A DNA stretch of 40,717 bases. It comes from Dehalococcoidales bacterium (lineage in GTDB: Bacteria; Chloroflexota; Dehalococcoidia; Dehalococcoidales; Fen-1064). Location of the stretch: contig CP070842.1 of the NCBI GenBank assembly GCA_020342155.1, forward strand, positions 1,637,002-1,677,718, written 5' to 3'. This document shows positions 15,554-23,484 of the stretch, piece by piece (within the stretch, counting starts at the first letter, position 1; each line of letters opens with the position of its first letter). Position numbers and translations under genes: made by a program. The notes under the pieces are model-generated. The model ran no database searches, had not been told where the DNA came from, and was given only the letters and a program-made list of their open reading frames with translations.

Positions 15554-16966
15554 TTATGCCTTCGATACAGTCGAAGGGACACCGGGGAGAGGCACATTCT
15601 GCTTGGTCAAACTGTCCTGCAGGGCCCTGATATCTATATCCCTGACATTGACATCACCCTTAACGGCGAGCGCCGCCGCTGTACCTGCGGCCTGCCCCAT
15701 GGCAATGCAATGGGGGATAAGGTTAACCATATTGTTGGCTGCCATGTCCGACGAGAAACTTCGGCCAGCTACCAGCAGGCCCTCTACCTTAACCGGCACG
15801 AGGCAACGGTAGGGAATCTGAATGTGGGCAGTATCTTCCGGCAACTCTTTACCGGCCCTTATATCATCCTGGGTAACTGGGCGCAAACGCGGAATCACCG
15901 CAATAGCATCATCATATTTTTTACCGGTCTCTAAGTCATCCTGAGTCACTATATATTCACCGACTAAACGCCGCCCGCCACGTGTTCCCGTCTGTGAGGC
16001 CGTGTCCAGGATAAAACTGTTTTCAAAAGTGGGGATATTCTTCTTCATGAATTCGTGACCCCGCAGCATCATCTTGCGCATCTCAACCTCCAGCGTGGTG
16101 ACGTCTTCCACATTCATGCAGTTCAGGTTTGGTATCCAATTGTTTACCCACAGGACATCGTTACGAGGCGATGGCAGGGGCAAGAGGCGAGTACCGGCAA
16201 CTCTGGCAAGCTCTGCCATTAGTCCCTGATACCTCTCCGGCTCTCTTTCCCTGAAATCACAGAGCTTCTGGTAATCACAATTTCCTAATCGGAACACCAG
16301 AGCCAGCATCGAGCTCCTTAGCTTTGGGTCAAGTTCACCATCAAACTCCGCTCCAGCCAAGGGTAACAGGTCACCGTCACCGGTACCATCGATTACGACC
16401 TTACCCAGTATCGCCTGCCTACCTGACTTGCTTTCAAAGATTATGCCCTGAACCTTATTTTTATCAACAATTACCTGTGCACCCCAGGAATGGAGAAATA
16501 GCTTTACTTCCGATTCTTCGACCATATCATTCAGGACGCACTTCAGCAGTTCGGGGTCCACCCACGCCGTTTGTTTTATCCGTCCCCTGACCGTATTACC
16601 CATAAAGCGCTGCCAGTACGATACCAGCTTTTCATCACTCGAACCGATCTCATCTCTCTTTGGATGTAGACACCCACCGACCTCATCCAGCCTGTCGAGC
16701 CATTCCTGGGTGAGACCGATTATTTGTTGCTCTTCAGTGCCATCACTCATGTGCGGGATTTGTATCACAATACCGCCTGTAGACATGCCTCCCAGATGCC
16801 CATATCTCTCCACAAGCACCGTCCTGGCACCGCTTCGTGCTGCCGCTATCGCCGCCGAATGCCCCCCGGGACCACCTCCCACCACCACCACATCAGCCTC
16901 GCGGCATACTTTGACTTCCCTGGCAGCTTCCTGAATTGTCTTGGTATTCGACATTTTCTCTTCCAT
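15554..16966 (-). CDS. FAD-dependent oxidoreductase (FAD_oxidored / fumarate-reductase-like)
   Basis: The 470-residue protein has an N-terminal dinucleotide-binding fold, ADVVVVGGGPGGHSAAIAA (residues 24-42, GxGxxG), then VERYGHLGGMSTGG, typical of the FAD-dependent oxidoreductase family PF12831. A second FAD-contact block, VIDGTGDGDLLPLAGAEFDG, and a C-terminal 'AGRSFSSDMAANNMVNLIPHCIAMGQAAG' helix complete the fold. No transmembrane segment or Tat signal is seen, so it should be cytoplasmic. Substrate and electron partner are not evident. It converges with the MFS gene and is transcribed towards it. The first or fifth codon (both ATG) could be the start. Confidence 0.85.
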   Translation of the reverse strand: MEEKMSNTKTIQEAAREVKVCREADVVVVGGGPGGHSAAIAAARSGARTVLVERYGHLGGMSTGGIVIQIPHMSDGTEEQQIIGLTQEWLDRLDEVGGCLHPKRDEIGSSDEKLVSYWQRFMGNTVRGRIKQTAWVDPELLKCVLNDMVEESEVKLFLHSWGAQVIVDKNKVQGIIFESKSGRQAILGKVVIDGTGDGDLLPLAGAEFDGELDPKLRSSMLALVFRLGNCDYQKLCDFREREPERYQGLMAELARVAGTRLLPLPSPRNDVLWVNNWIPNLNCMNVEDVTTLEVEMRKMMLRGHEFMKKNIPTFENSFILDTASQTGTRGGRRLVGEYIVTQDDLETGKKYDDAIAVIPRLRPVTQDDIRAGKELPEDTAHIQIPYRCLVPVKVEGLLVAGRSFSSDMAANNMVNLIPHCIAMGQAAGTAAALAVKGDVNVRDIDIRALQDSLTKQNVPLPGVPSTVSKA

Positions 16967-17178
16967 AGCTATTTCCCTCTTCAGTGATATACTTTTACAT
17001 TATTTCGTAGTTATTGATTATATCGCATTATATCAAGAGTACGCTAATTATACCTTTCAATCCTTTGATTTCTCAATAGATGCCTGTTGTGAAGAAGAAC
17101 TAATTTCCCGGTATCATGAACTAAAGAAAAAGGGCGGAGAGAAACAACTCCCCGCACTTAAAATGATGCCAATGTTAA

Positions 17179-18090
17179 CTATTTTACGTTTACCTGTCTT
17201 ACCGGCCTGCCTTCGATATAGCCACGATACCCCTGGGGTTCCAGCTGAAATCTTGGACCGTCTTCATCCGCCCAGGTAAAACCGTATATTTCCGGGTTGT
17301 ATTTCTTCATCACTTCCCAAAGGTCTCCGATTGCCTGCTGAAAGTCCTCGTCGTCGTACGGCTGGCCCTGGAAGACCATCATTTTACACGGTGGCAGGTC
17401 GATTAATTCAAATCCCTCGGGAACCTCGCCGGCGTAATCACCTGGCACTTCGACGCCCTGGGTATAGACCGATGTACCTGATGGTCTCATATTTTCCGGC
17501 ATCCACATTCCGATTGGCTCATACAGGGCCTCTTTGATACTGGAAAGTATACCCCATACCTCGTCGCACCCTAATTCTTCGCAATATTCGAAGTAGTTTG
17601 CTGCTTTAGCACCTCTTTTCAGAATAAGCCTTCTTTGAGGGCGGTCGACAACCTGCACAAAAACGGTATTGATATTTGATTTTTCAGACACGTTATCCTC
17701 CTTCTGTTTTATGAGGTAGGAACCACGGATACCATGGGGTATGAACAGTTTTAGAGGCTGTTTGTTCTTACCATATTTTCTGGGACTTACTCCGAACTGC
17801 CGAGAAAACGCCCTGGTAAATCCTTCATGTGAATCGAATACAAAGTCAAGGGCAACATCTATAATCCTGGTATTTTCGTCTCGAAGCTTTACGGCTGCCC
17901 GGGACAGCCTGAGCACCCTGATGTATTCGAACGGAGTCTTACCGGTTAATTCCTTGAAAATCCTCACAGAGTGCCATGGAGAATACCCGGCGGCCTGTGC
18001 CAGCATATACAGGGTTATCGGTTCTGCGATATGCTGCTCGATATAGTCCTGCATACGCTGTACGGCATTTATCTTGTCCCAGTTTTCCGT
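17179..18090 (-). CDS. AraC-family regulator with GyrI-like effector domain, probable ACG start
   Basis: The protein has an N-terminal AraC double helix-turn-helix (about residues 10-108: 'MQDYIEQHIAEPITLYMLAQ', 'FSRQFGVSPRKYGK'), then a GyrI-like ligand-binding domain (about 143-303). This is the Rob/SoxS-type architecture. Family members normally begin a few residues before 'NAVQRMQDYIE'. Exactly there the codon is ACG (18090-18088), six bases after a perfect AGGAGGT. No ATG, GTG or TTG occurs in frame between a distant TTG at 18171, which has no ribosome site, and an internal ATG at residue 13. I therefore annotate the ACG as start (303 residues). It likely activates the divergent molybdoenzyme operon in response to a small ligand. 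Confidence 0.85.
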   Translation of the reverse strand, partial: TENWDKINAVQRMQDYIEQHIAEPITLYMLAQAAGYSPWHSVRIFKELTGKTPFEYIRVLRLSRAAVKLRDENTRIIDVALDFVFDSHEGFTRAFSRQFGVSPRKYGKNKQPLKLFIPHGIRGSYLIKQKEDNVSEKSNINTVFVQVVDRPQRRLILKRGAKAANYFEYCEELGCDEVWGILSSIKEALYEPIGMWMPENMRPSGTSVYTQGVEVPGDYAGEVPEGFELIDLPPCKMMVFQGQPYDDEDFQQAIGDLWEVMKKYNPEIYGFTWADEDGPRFQLEPQGYRGYIEGRPVRQVNVK

Positions 18091-18189
18091 GTTATTACCT
18101 CCTGCAACAAGTGTAGCAATAATAACGACGGCTGTTCTTGACCCGAATTGCTGAGAATGATGGGCATCCAACCATCCATATCTATGGCT

Positions 18190-18195
18190 ATTATA
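18190..18195 (-). promoter_or_regulatory. -10 element for the AraC gene
   Basis: A perfect TATAAT reads on the minus strand at 18195-18190, within TATATAAT. No clear -35 is seen. Transcription would start near 18183, leaving a leader of about 90 bases to the ACG codon and only about 12 to the TTG at 18171. Confidence 0.4.
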
Positions 18196-18211
18196 TACAA
18201 AAGGTTCTTAT

Positions 18212-18241
18212 TTGCGCTCTCCAACTTGAGCGGGATATAAT
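18212..18241 (+). promoter_or_regulatory. Promoter for molybdoenzyme operon, probably activator-dependent
   Basis: A perfect TATAAT at 18236-18241 has only a weak -35 (TTGCGC at 18212-18217, 18-base spacer). That pattern fits activation by the divergent AraC protein. Transcription would start near 18248, shortly before the GAGGAGGGA ribosome site. Confidence 0.5.
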
Positions 18242-18265
18242 CTGGGCGAGGTGAGGAGGGACTCC

Positions 18266-20713
18266 ATGGCGAAAAACAAAAACCGTGATATTGTGCGTAC
18301 CACTACATGGTCCGCCGGGCCTGGCTGCCATGGTGGTTGCGGTGTTCTAGCACACATCGAAGACGGTAAACTCGTTAAAATTGAAGGCGACCCGGAACAT
18401 CCCTGGAACCAGGGTCGTCTCTGCTCCAGATGCCTGGCGATGACGCAATACATCAATCACCCCGACCGCTTGACCCGTCCCCTCAAGAGGGTTGGAGAGC
18501 GGGGGGAGGGTAAATGGCAGGAGATTTCCTGGGATGAGGCATTCGACCTTATAGAGAACAAACTTAGCCAAATCCGAGAGGAACACGGCCCAGAGAGTGT
18601 CATCTTCTCCATGGGTACCGGACGGGATATCGGGGCATGGATATGCATGCTTGCCTATGCCTACGGCAGCCCCAACGTCATGTTTGCCTTGAGCGGTATT
18701 GCCTGCTACAGCCCCAGAATATCCGCCGTTGAGACTGTCCAGGGAGACTACTGCATCCTCGATGCCGCCCAGTGGTTTCCCAAGCGATACGACGACCCTC
18801 GGTATAAAGTCCCAGAGTGTATCGTGGTCTGGGGCTATAACATCCCGGCCTCATGCCCCGACAATGTCTTCGGACACTGGATAATCGACCTGATGAAGAA
18901 GGGTACCAAGATTATTGCCATCGATCCCAGGCTATCATGGTTCGCCTCAAGGGCGGAAAAATGGTTAAGGCTCCGCCCCGGGACAGATGGGGCCCTGGCG
19001 ATGGGCTTTCTCAACGTGATTATCAACGAGGGCCTGTACGATAAAGACTTTGTGGAAAAGTGGACTAATGCCGCTCACCTGATCAGGAGGGACACCGCAA
19101 AATTGCTCCGGGAGAGTGATTTGGTAAAGGGTGGCTCTCCAGTGAACTTCGTTGTCTGGAACACAGCCGGAGGTGTACCGGCAATCTGGGACTCCGACCA
19201 GTTAGAGTATAAATCAGCCGATGTAACACCAGCTTTTGAAGGAGAATTTGAGATAAGCCTTGCCGATGGAAGCAGGGTGTCTACCAGGACAGTCTGGGAC
19301 GTGTTCGTTGAGCAGGTCAACCAGTACCCGGTAGAACGGGTATCCGAAATAACCTGGATCCCCCAGAAAGACATTGTTGAAGCAGCGCATCTCTATGCCA
19401 GAAGCAAACCTGCCGCCATACATTGGGGTGTACCTATTGATATGACGCCGGCGATTACTCCCACAGTCCAAGCGATTACCGACCTATGGTGCCTCACCGG
19501 CAATCTGGATATTCCCGGTGGCAACGTAATTTCACGCTATGCATTTGATGCCGTCGCTTATGCCCTGCCCGGAGCAAAAGGCGTAATCAAGCTGAAGTCG
19601 AAAGAAAAAGATGAGAAGAGGATAGGTGCCGACCAGTACGGGCCATTGCGGAAATTTATCTGGCGGGCCCAGACGGACGTTACCCTGGAGCAAATCTTCA
19701 CCGAAGACCCCTATCCCATCAAAGGCATGTGGCTGCAGGCCTGTAATCCGGTGGCCGGTATCGGTCTTGACCCGAAGAGGTGGGTTGAAGCCTTGAAAAA
19801 GCTCGACTTCGTGGTGGCGGTCGACCTATTTATGACACCAACTACCCAATTGGCTGACGTGGTCTTGCCAGCGGCCACTTTCCTCGAAAAGGACAGCATC
19901 AGAAGCTGGTGGGTTCCCCTTCAGAGTATTAACAAAGTATTGACAGTTGATGATTGTAAGCCCGATATTGAAATCAATTTTGAGCTGGCGAAAAGATTCG
20001 ACCCGGAGTTTCGATGGGAGAGTATCCACGAACTCTTTGACGAAGTCCTGAAGCCGTCCGGTCTTACCTTTAAAGAGTTGCAGCAACGGGGTTGGGCCTT
20101 TCCACCCGAAGGGCATCCAAGCCACCCGTATCACCGCTTCAAAAAGGGACTACTGCGCCCAGACGGGAAACCAGGTTTTCAGACTCCATCAGGTAAGGTC
20201 GAGTTATACTCTGTACTGCGGGAAGAGTGGGGACTGGAGCCCGTCGCCCACTATGAAGAACCACCCTTCACACCTATCAGTCAACCTGCTTTATGTAAAA
20301 AATATCCTCTGATTTTGTCCACAGGTAGACGGTCCCCAGTCTATTTTCATGCCGAGCATAGAAATATCCCCTGGCTACGAGAGATAGATCCCGACCCCGT
20401 GATTGAAATCCATCCCAGCACGGCTAAATCTCTCGACATCGCTGACGGTGAGTGGGTATGTGTCGAGAACTGGCTTGGCCGGTGTAAATTCAAGGCAAAA
20501 ATTACTCTGGTGGTGCCCGATTGGATGGTGATGACAACTCATGGCTGGTGGTTTCCTGAGGAGCCGGGCGAAGAGCCCTCCCTGTTCGGCGTGTGGAAAT
20601 CGAATGTCAACCAGCTTATTCCTATGGGTTTCCAGGGGAAAGACGGCCTGGGTTCCCCGATAAAGCACCTGCTTTGCAGAGTTTACAGGATCAACGAGCG
20701 GGAGGAGGCCTGA
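18266..20713 (+). CDS. Molybdopterin oxidoreductase (DMSO reductase family) catalytic subunit
   Basis: The 815-residue protein has the DMSO reductase family layout: N-terminal Fe-S region, three molybdopterin-binding blocks (for example 'VWGYNIP', 'IIAIDPR', 'TDGALAMGF', 'LTGNLDIPGGN') and the C-terminal molydop-binding domain ('ILSTGRRSPVYFHAEHRN', 'VCVENWLGRCKFKAK'). The likely Mo ligand is Cys147 in GIACYSPR. There is no Tat signal, so the enzyme is cytoplasmic. The FS0 cluster motif reads C21-X3-C25-X27-C53; the first Cys of the usual CX2CX3CX27C is Gly (residue 18). It may be a dehydrogenase, hydroxylase, transhydroxylase or hydratase of an organic substrate. ATG 18266 is preferred over GTG 18251 because of the GAGGAGGGA site. 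Confidence 0.88.
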   Translation: MAKNKNRDIVRTTTWSAGPGCHGGCGVLAHIEDGKLVKIEGDPEHPWNQGRLCSRCLAMTQYINHPDRLTRPLKRVGERGEGKWQEISWDEAFDLIENKLSQIREEHGPESVIFSMGTGRDIGAWICMLAYAYGSPNVMFALSGIACYSPRISAVETVQGDYCILDAAQWFPKRYDDPRYKVPECIVVWGYNIPASCPDNVFGHWIIDLMKKGTKIIAIDPRLSWFASRAEKWLRLRPGTDGALAMGFLNVIINEGLYDKDFVEKWTNAAHLIRRDTAKLLRESDLVKGGSPVNFVVWNTAGGVPAIWDSDQLEYKSADVTPAFEGEFEISLADGSRVSTRTVWDVFVEQVNQYPVERVSEITWIPQKDIVEAAHLYARSKPAAIHWGVPIDMTPAITPTVQAITDLWCLTGNLDIPGGNVISRYAFDAVAYALPGAKGVIKLKSKEKDEKRIGADQYGPLRKFIWRAQTDVTLEQIFTEDPYPIKGMWLQACNPVAGIGLDPKRWVEALKKLDFVVAVDLFMTPTTQLADVVLPAATFLEKDSIRSWWVPLQSINKVLTVDDCKPDIEINFELAKRFDPEFRWESIHELFDEVLKPSGLTFKELQQRGWAFPPEGHPSHPYHRFKKGLLRPDGKPGFQTPSGKVELYSVLREEWGLEPVAHYEEPPFTPISQPALCKKYPLILSTGRRSPVYFHAEHRNIPWLREIDPDPVIEIHPSTAKSLDIADGEWVCVENWLGRCKFKAKITLVVPDWMVMTTHGWWFPEEPGEEPSLFGVWKSNVNQLIPMGFQGKDGLGSPIKHLLCRVYRINEREEA

Positions 20714-20714
20714 A

Positions 20715-21059
20715 ATGCCCGATAAATGTGAATATGGCCTGTTGATAGACTACGAATATTGCACCGGCTGCTATGCCTGTCAGGTCGCCTGTGCTCAAGA
20801 ATATGGGTGGCCGGAAGGGATGGGGGGCATACGGGTTACTGAAGTAGAGCAGAAACTACCCAACGACAGGGCGTATCTCGCCTATATTCCCTTTCCTACC
20901 GAATTGTGTATCCTGTGTACGCCCCGCACCCGGCAGGGGCTGGAACCCGCCTGTGTGCAACATTGCATGGCGGCCTGTATGAAATACGGCAAAATCGAAG
21001 AATTAGCCAAGGAAATGGGCAAAAAGCCACGCATGGTGCTCTGGGTACCACGGTCGTGA
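20715..21059 (+). CDS. Short 4Fe-4S subunit of molybdoenzyme (DmsB-like)
   Basis: The 114-residue protein carries two cluster-binding sets: Cys 16, 19, 22, 26 (CTGCYACQVAC) and Cys 64, 67, 79, 83 (CILC ... ACVQHC), with an extra Cys87. The spacing is that of DmsB/PhsB-type electron-transfer subunits, but the protein is about half their usual length and holds only enough Cys for two clusters. Its ATG lies one base after the stop of the catalytic subunit, with a GGAGG site inside that gene's end, so the two are coupled. It should carry electrons between the molybdenum centre and an unidentified partner; no membrane anchor gene follows. Confidence 0.88.
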   Translation: MPDKCEYGLLIDYEYCTGCYACQVACAQEYGWPEGMGGIRVTEVEQKLPNDRAYLAYIPFPTELCILCTPRTRQGLEPACVQHCMAACMKYGKIEELAKEMGKKPRMVLWVPRS

Positions 21060-21107
21060 TTATGTCAGCCTATAATGTGTCTCATAACGGCGTAGGGGTC
21101 AAATAAG

Positions 21108-21812
21108 ATGAATACAATTAATAATCCCGAGTATTATCTCTCCCGTAAGGCGGAGATCATGGAACGGGACTATGATGGCCGTGCCGAGGGCTGGAAGCAA
21201 TCCTTGACCCAGACCTACGGCCAAGAGTTTGCAGAAGTCATTATAAAAGAGGCTCGCCAGTGGTTTGAAGAATTTCTCCCCACAATACCTTATATCGGTG
21301 GTGATGAGAATGCGTTATATACACATCAAATTATCCGTTCCGCCGAATACCTGACATTCTATGAAGTAATGAAAGCCCGGGGTAAAACCGCTCAGGAAGT
21401 TGGCAAAATTATCTATGACGCGCTCGCAGAGTATATTAGACATCTACCTCAGATACCAGGTCCTGAGTTAACACCCGAGTTTAGAAATCAGCAGATTGCA
21501 CAAGCTAAAAAATCTCAGGAGCGTCGCTATCCCGACGATTGGGTATTTATGTATGTTGAAGGAGACGGAGTTGAATTTGATTATGGTTCTGATTATATAG
21601 AGTGTGGTGCTCAGAAGCTCTATCATACTCACGGTACAGACGAGTTTTTGCCTTTTTACTGCTACCTTGACTTCGCTACGCACCGGACTATTGGCTGGGG
21701 ATTCTCTAGGATAAGGACCCTATCCGAGGGCCATGAGCGTTGTGAATTTCGGAACAAGAAGGGTAGGGAAACGAAAAAAGGGTGGCCACCGCCTTTTCTG
21801 AAATATGAATGA
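21108..21812 (+). CDS. ATC-hydrolase-like protein (PF14196 type)
   Basis: The 234-residue protein has the C-terminal signature I associate with the L-2-amino-thiazoline-4-carboxylic acid hydrolase family: FDYGSDYIECG (157-167), YCYLDF (184-189) and LSEGHERCEFR (205-215). The N-terminal half is helical and unrecognised. Founding members open a thiazoline ring, but many homologs in anaerobes sit next to redox enzymes with unknown roles. It is 48 bp after the Fe-S subunit and in the same direction, so probably in the molybdoenzyme operon. The link to ring chemistry is an inference. The ribosome site before ATG 21108 is weak. Confidence 0.6.
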   Translation: MNTINNPEYYLSRKAEIMERDYDGRAEGWKQSLTQTYGQEFAEVIIKEARQWFEEFLPTIPYIGGDENALYTHQIIRSAEYLTFYEVMKARGKTAQEVGKIIYDALAEYIRHLPQIPGPELTPEFRNQQIAQAKKSQERRYPDDWVFMYVEGDGVEFDYGSDYIECGAQKLYHTHGTDEFLPFYCYLDFATHRTIGWGFSRIRTLSEGHERCEFRNKKGRETKKGWPPPFLKYE

Positions 21813-21851
21813 AAAACATGGATGGCGGCCGGTACTACAACACGCCATACT

Positions 21852-22988
21852 CTAGGGCTGATCCCTGAGAAATCTCGAAGGCATATTCTGAATAATTTCT
21901 TCCGCCTCTTTCACCGTCCGTTCGACGATTTCTTTAACTGTAGGAAGATCGTCCACTAGACCTGCCACCTCCCCCGCAGGCAGCAGTGCCCTCGGGCCAT
22001 CACCACGAAATTGAGCATCCCAGCCCCTATTCTCCATATCGACCACCTCACGGGCAACAGCACTCAGGTCGTCCGGTTCACCAAGGTATACCCCGGGGGC
22101 TTTACTCACTGTTAAACGGGCAAATTCTGTAGCTGCTTCGTTCTTCACCCACCTCAATGGTCCTACTACTCCCCTGGCTACAATAGTATCGCGCTCACCG
22201 CTCTTCACGACATAGTCTTTATGCACCTGATTAAAATCGCTCTCCCTGGTAGCCAGCAATCGGGTGCCCATCTGAACACCTATTGCCCCTAAGGCCAGGG
22301 CAGCCACCAATGAAGCCCCGTTAGCGAAACCACCAGCACCGATAACGGGAATACCAACAGCCCTGACTATCGCCGGCAATAAAACCATCGTATGTACCGG
22401 CTCCCAGGCAACATGACCTCCTCCCTCTTGTCCTGAGGCAATTACGGCATCTACCCCGGCTCGTTCACTTCTCTGAGCATGGCGGACAGAGGGAACTACG
22501 TGGAACCACCTGACCCCTGAAGGCTTTATCAGTTCTGTTAAAGGCAGGGGGTCACCGGCCGAGGTGATGATTACCCTCAGCCTTTCTTTCATTTCCGTGT
22601 CCTCATCCCTAGCTTCAATCGTGGTTTGAATAATCTCTCTGGCAAAACCAGCCATTTCAGTAGATACCATGCAGTTTATACCAAATATCCCCTTCGTCTC
22701 CCTGGTTTCCTCTTTTACTCGATGGAGGGCACGCTTCATCTGCTCCTGCCAGGTACCACCCTTCCCATCAGTAAGTGTCTTTACCAGTTCCGATATTCCT
22801 TCTCCTCTTCGAGCAGGAGCACCTCTCAGATAACCGAAACCGCTGGTGCTGATAATGCCCAACACTCCGGCATTAGCCGCCGCTACCGCCAGCCGGTTGG
22901 TACTGTAAGGTCCCATCCCTGCCTGAATAATCGGGTATTTAATCCCCATCATGTCACACAACTCTGTCTGCAATATTCGTTTTTCCAT
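21852..22988 (-). CDS. Nitronate monooxygenase / NPD-family flavoprotein
   Basis: The 378-residue TIM-barrel protein has the nitronate monooxygenase / 2-nitropropane dioxygenase family marks. It opens with 'YPIIQAGMGPYSTNRLAVAAANAGVLG', has the FMN-site motif SGQEGGGHVAWEP (near 195-207) and the phosphate-binding IPVIGAGGFANGAS. GGAGGAAGAGAG precedes ATG 22988. Family members oxidise nitronates, but in an anaerobic catabolic locus an IpdC-like role is equally plausible: IpdC is an NPD-fold reductase of CoA-bound steroid ring intermediates. It is last in the minus-strand order after the thiolase and DUF35 genes, with 67 bases to the DUF35 gene. Confidence 0.85.
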   Translation of the reverse strand: MEKRILQTELCDMMGIKYPIIQAGMGPYSTNRLAVAAANAGVLGIISTSGFGYLRGAPARRGEGISELVKTLTDGKGGTWQEQMKRALHRVKEETRETKGIFGINCMVSTEMAGFAREIIQTTIEARDEDTEMKERLRVIITSAGDPLPLTELIKPSGVRWFHVVPSVRHAQRSERAGVDAVIASGQEGGGHVAWEPVHTMVLLPAIVRAVGIPVIGAGGFANGASLVAALALGAIGVQMGTRLLATRESDFNQVHKDYVVKSGERDTIVARGVVGPLRWVKNEAATEFARLTVSKAPGVYLGEPDDLSAVAREVVDMENRGWDAQFRGDGPRALLPAGEVAGLVDDLPTVKEIVERTVKEAEEIIQNMPSRFLRDQP

Positions 22989-23055
22989 CTCTCTTCCTCC
23001 TGAACAATTTCAAATTGCTTTTAGAGGAACCATATCCAATAAGATTTCGTAATTA

Positions 23056-23484
23056 TTAAACTGATTGAGAAACAGGACGGAACCTGGGGAGGGTTATTTC
23101 CTCAGTAACATCGTCAAAGATCACTTCCACCGGCATACCTATCTTAATAGCTTCCACTTTGCAGTCTACCAGGTTGGTGAGTAACTTTGGTCCTTCATCT
23201 AACTCCACCGCTACAACTGCATAGGGTATTTCTTTCTCGAAAGCCGGGTGATATAGCTGATGGAAAACTGTCCAGGTATACACGGTACCCCGACCACTGG
23301 TCTTAGCCCACTCCAGCCTATCAGATAGGCAAGAGGGACAAATCTCACCCGGAGGATAACGATAGTGGTCACACTCCTGGCACCTCTGGAGAAAAAGTTC
23401 ATGTCGCTTAGCTGCTTCCCAGTAAGGGCGATTCACCTCATCAATACGTGGTAAAGGTTTCTGGTTTCTCTCAATCATTATCAT
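23056..23484 (-). CDS. DUF35 Zn-ribbon/OB-fold protein, thiolase partner
   Basis: The 142-residue protein has a rubredoxin-like zinc ribbon (Cys 35, 38, 49, 52: CQEC ... CPSC) followed by an OB-fold with 'GRGTVYTWTVFHQLYHPAF', the hallmark of DUF35 proteins. In the steroid pathway the DUF35 domain of ChsH2 binds the Ltp2 aldolase. Here the thiolase-like gene is directly upstream and its stop overlaps this start by four bases (23481-23484), which argues for a stable complex. It probably positions the acyl-CoA substrate. Either Met1 or Met3 could be the start. Confidence 0.88.
   Translation of the reverse strand: MIMIERNQKPLPRIDEVNRPYWEAAKRHELFLQRCQECDHYRYPPGEICPSCLSDRLEWAKTSGRGTVYTWTVFHQLYHPAFEKEIPYAVVAVELDEGPKLLTNLVDCKVEAIKIGMPVEVIFDDVTEEITLPRFRPVSQSV

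Noticed and set aside
18091..18171. Upstream TTG start adding 27 residues to the AraC regulator
   Set aside because: No ribosome site precedes it, the added residues do not look like AraC sequence, and the perfect AGGAGGT lies inside this stretch.
21822..21848. ATGGCG/CGCCAT hairpin between convergent genes at 21.8 kb
   Set aside because: The stem is 6 bp with a 15-base loop and no T-run on either strand, too weak to call a terminator.
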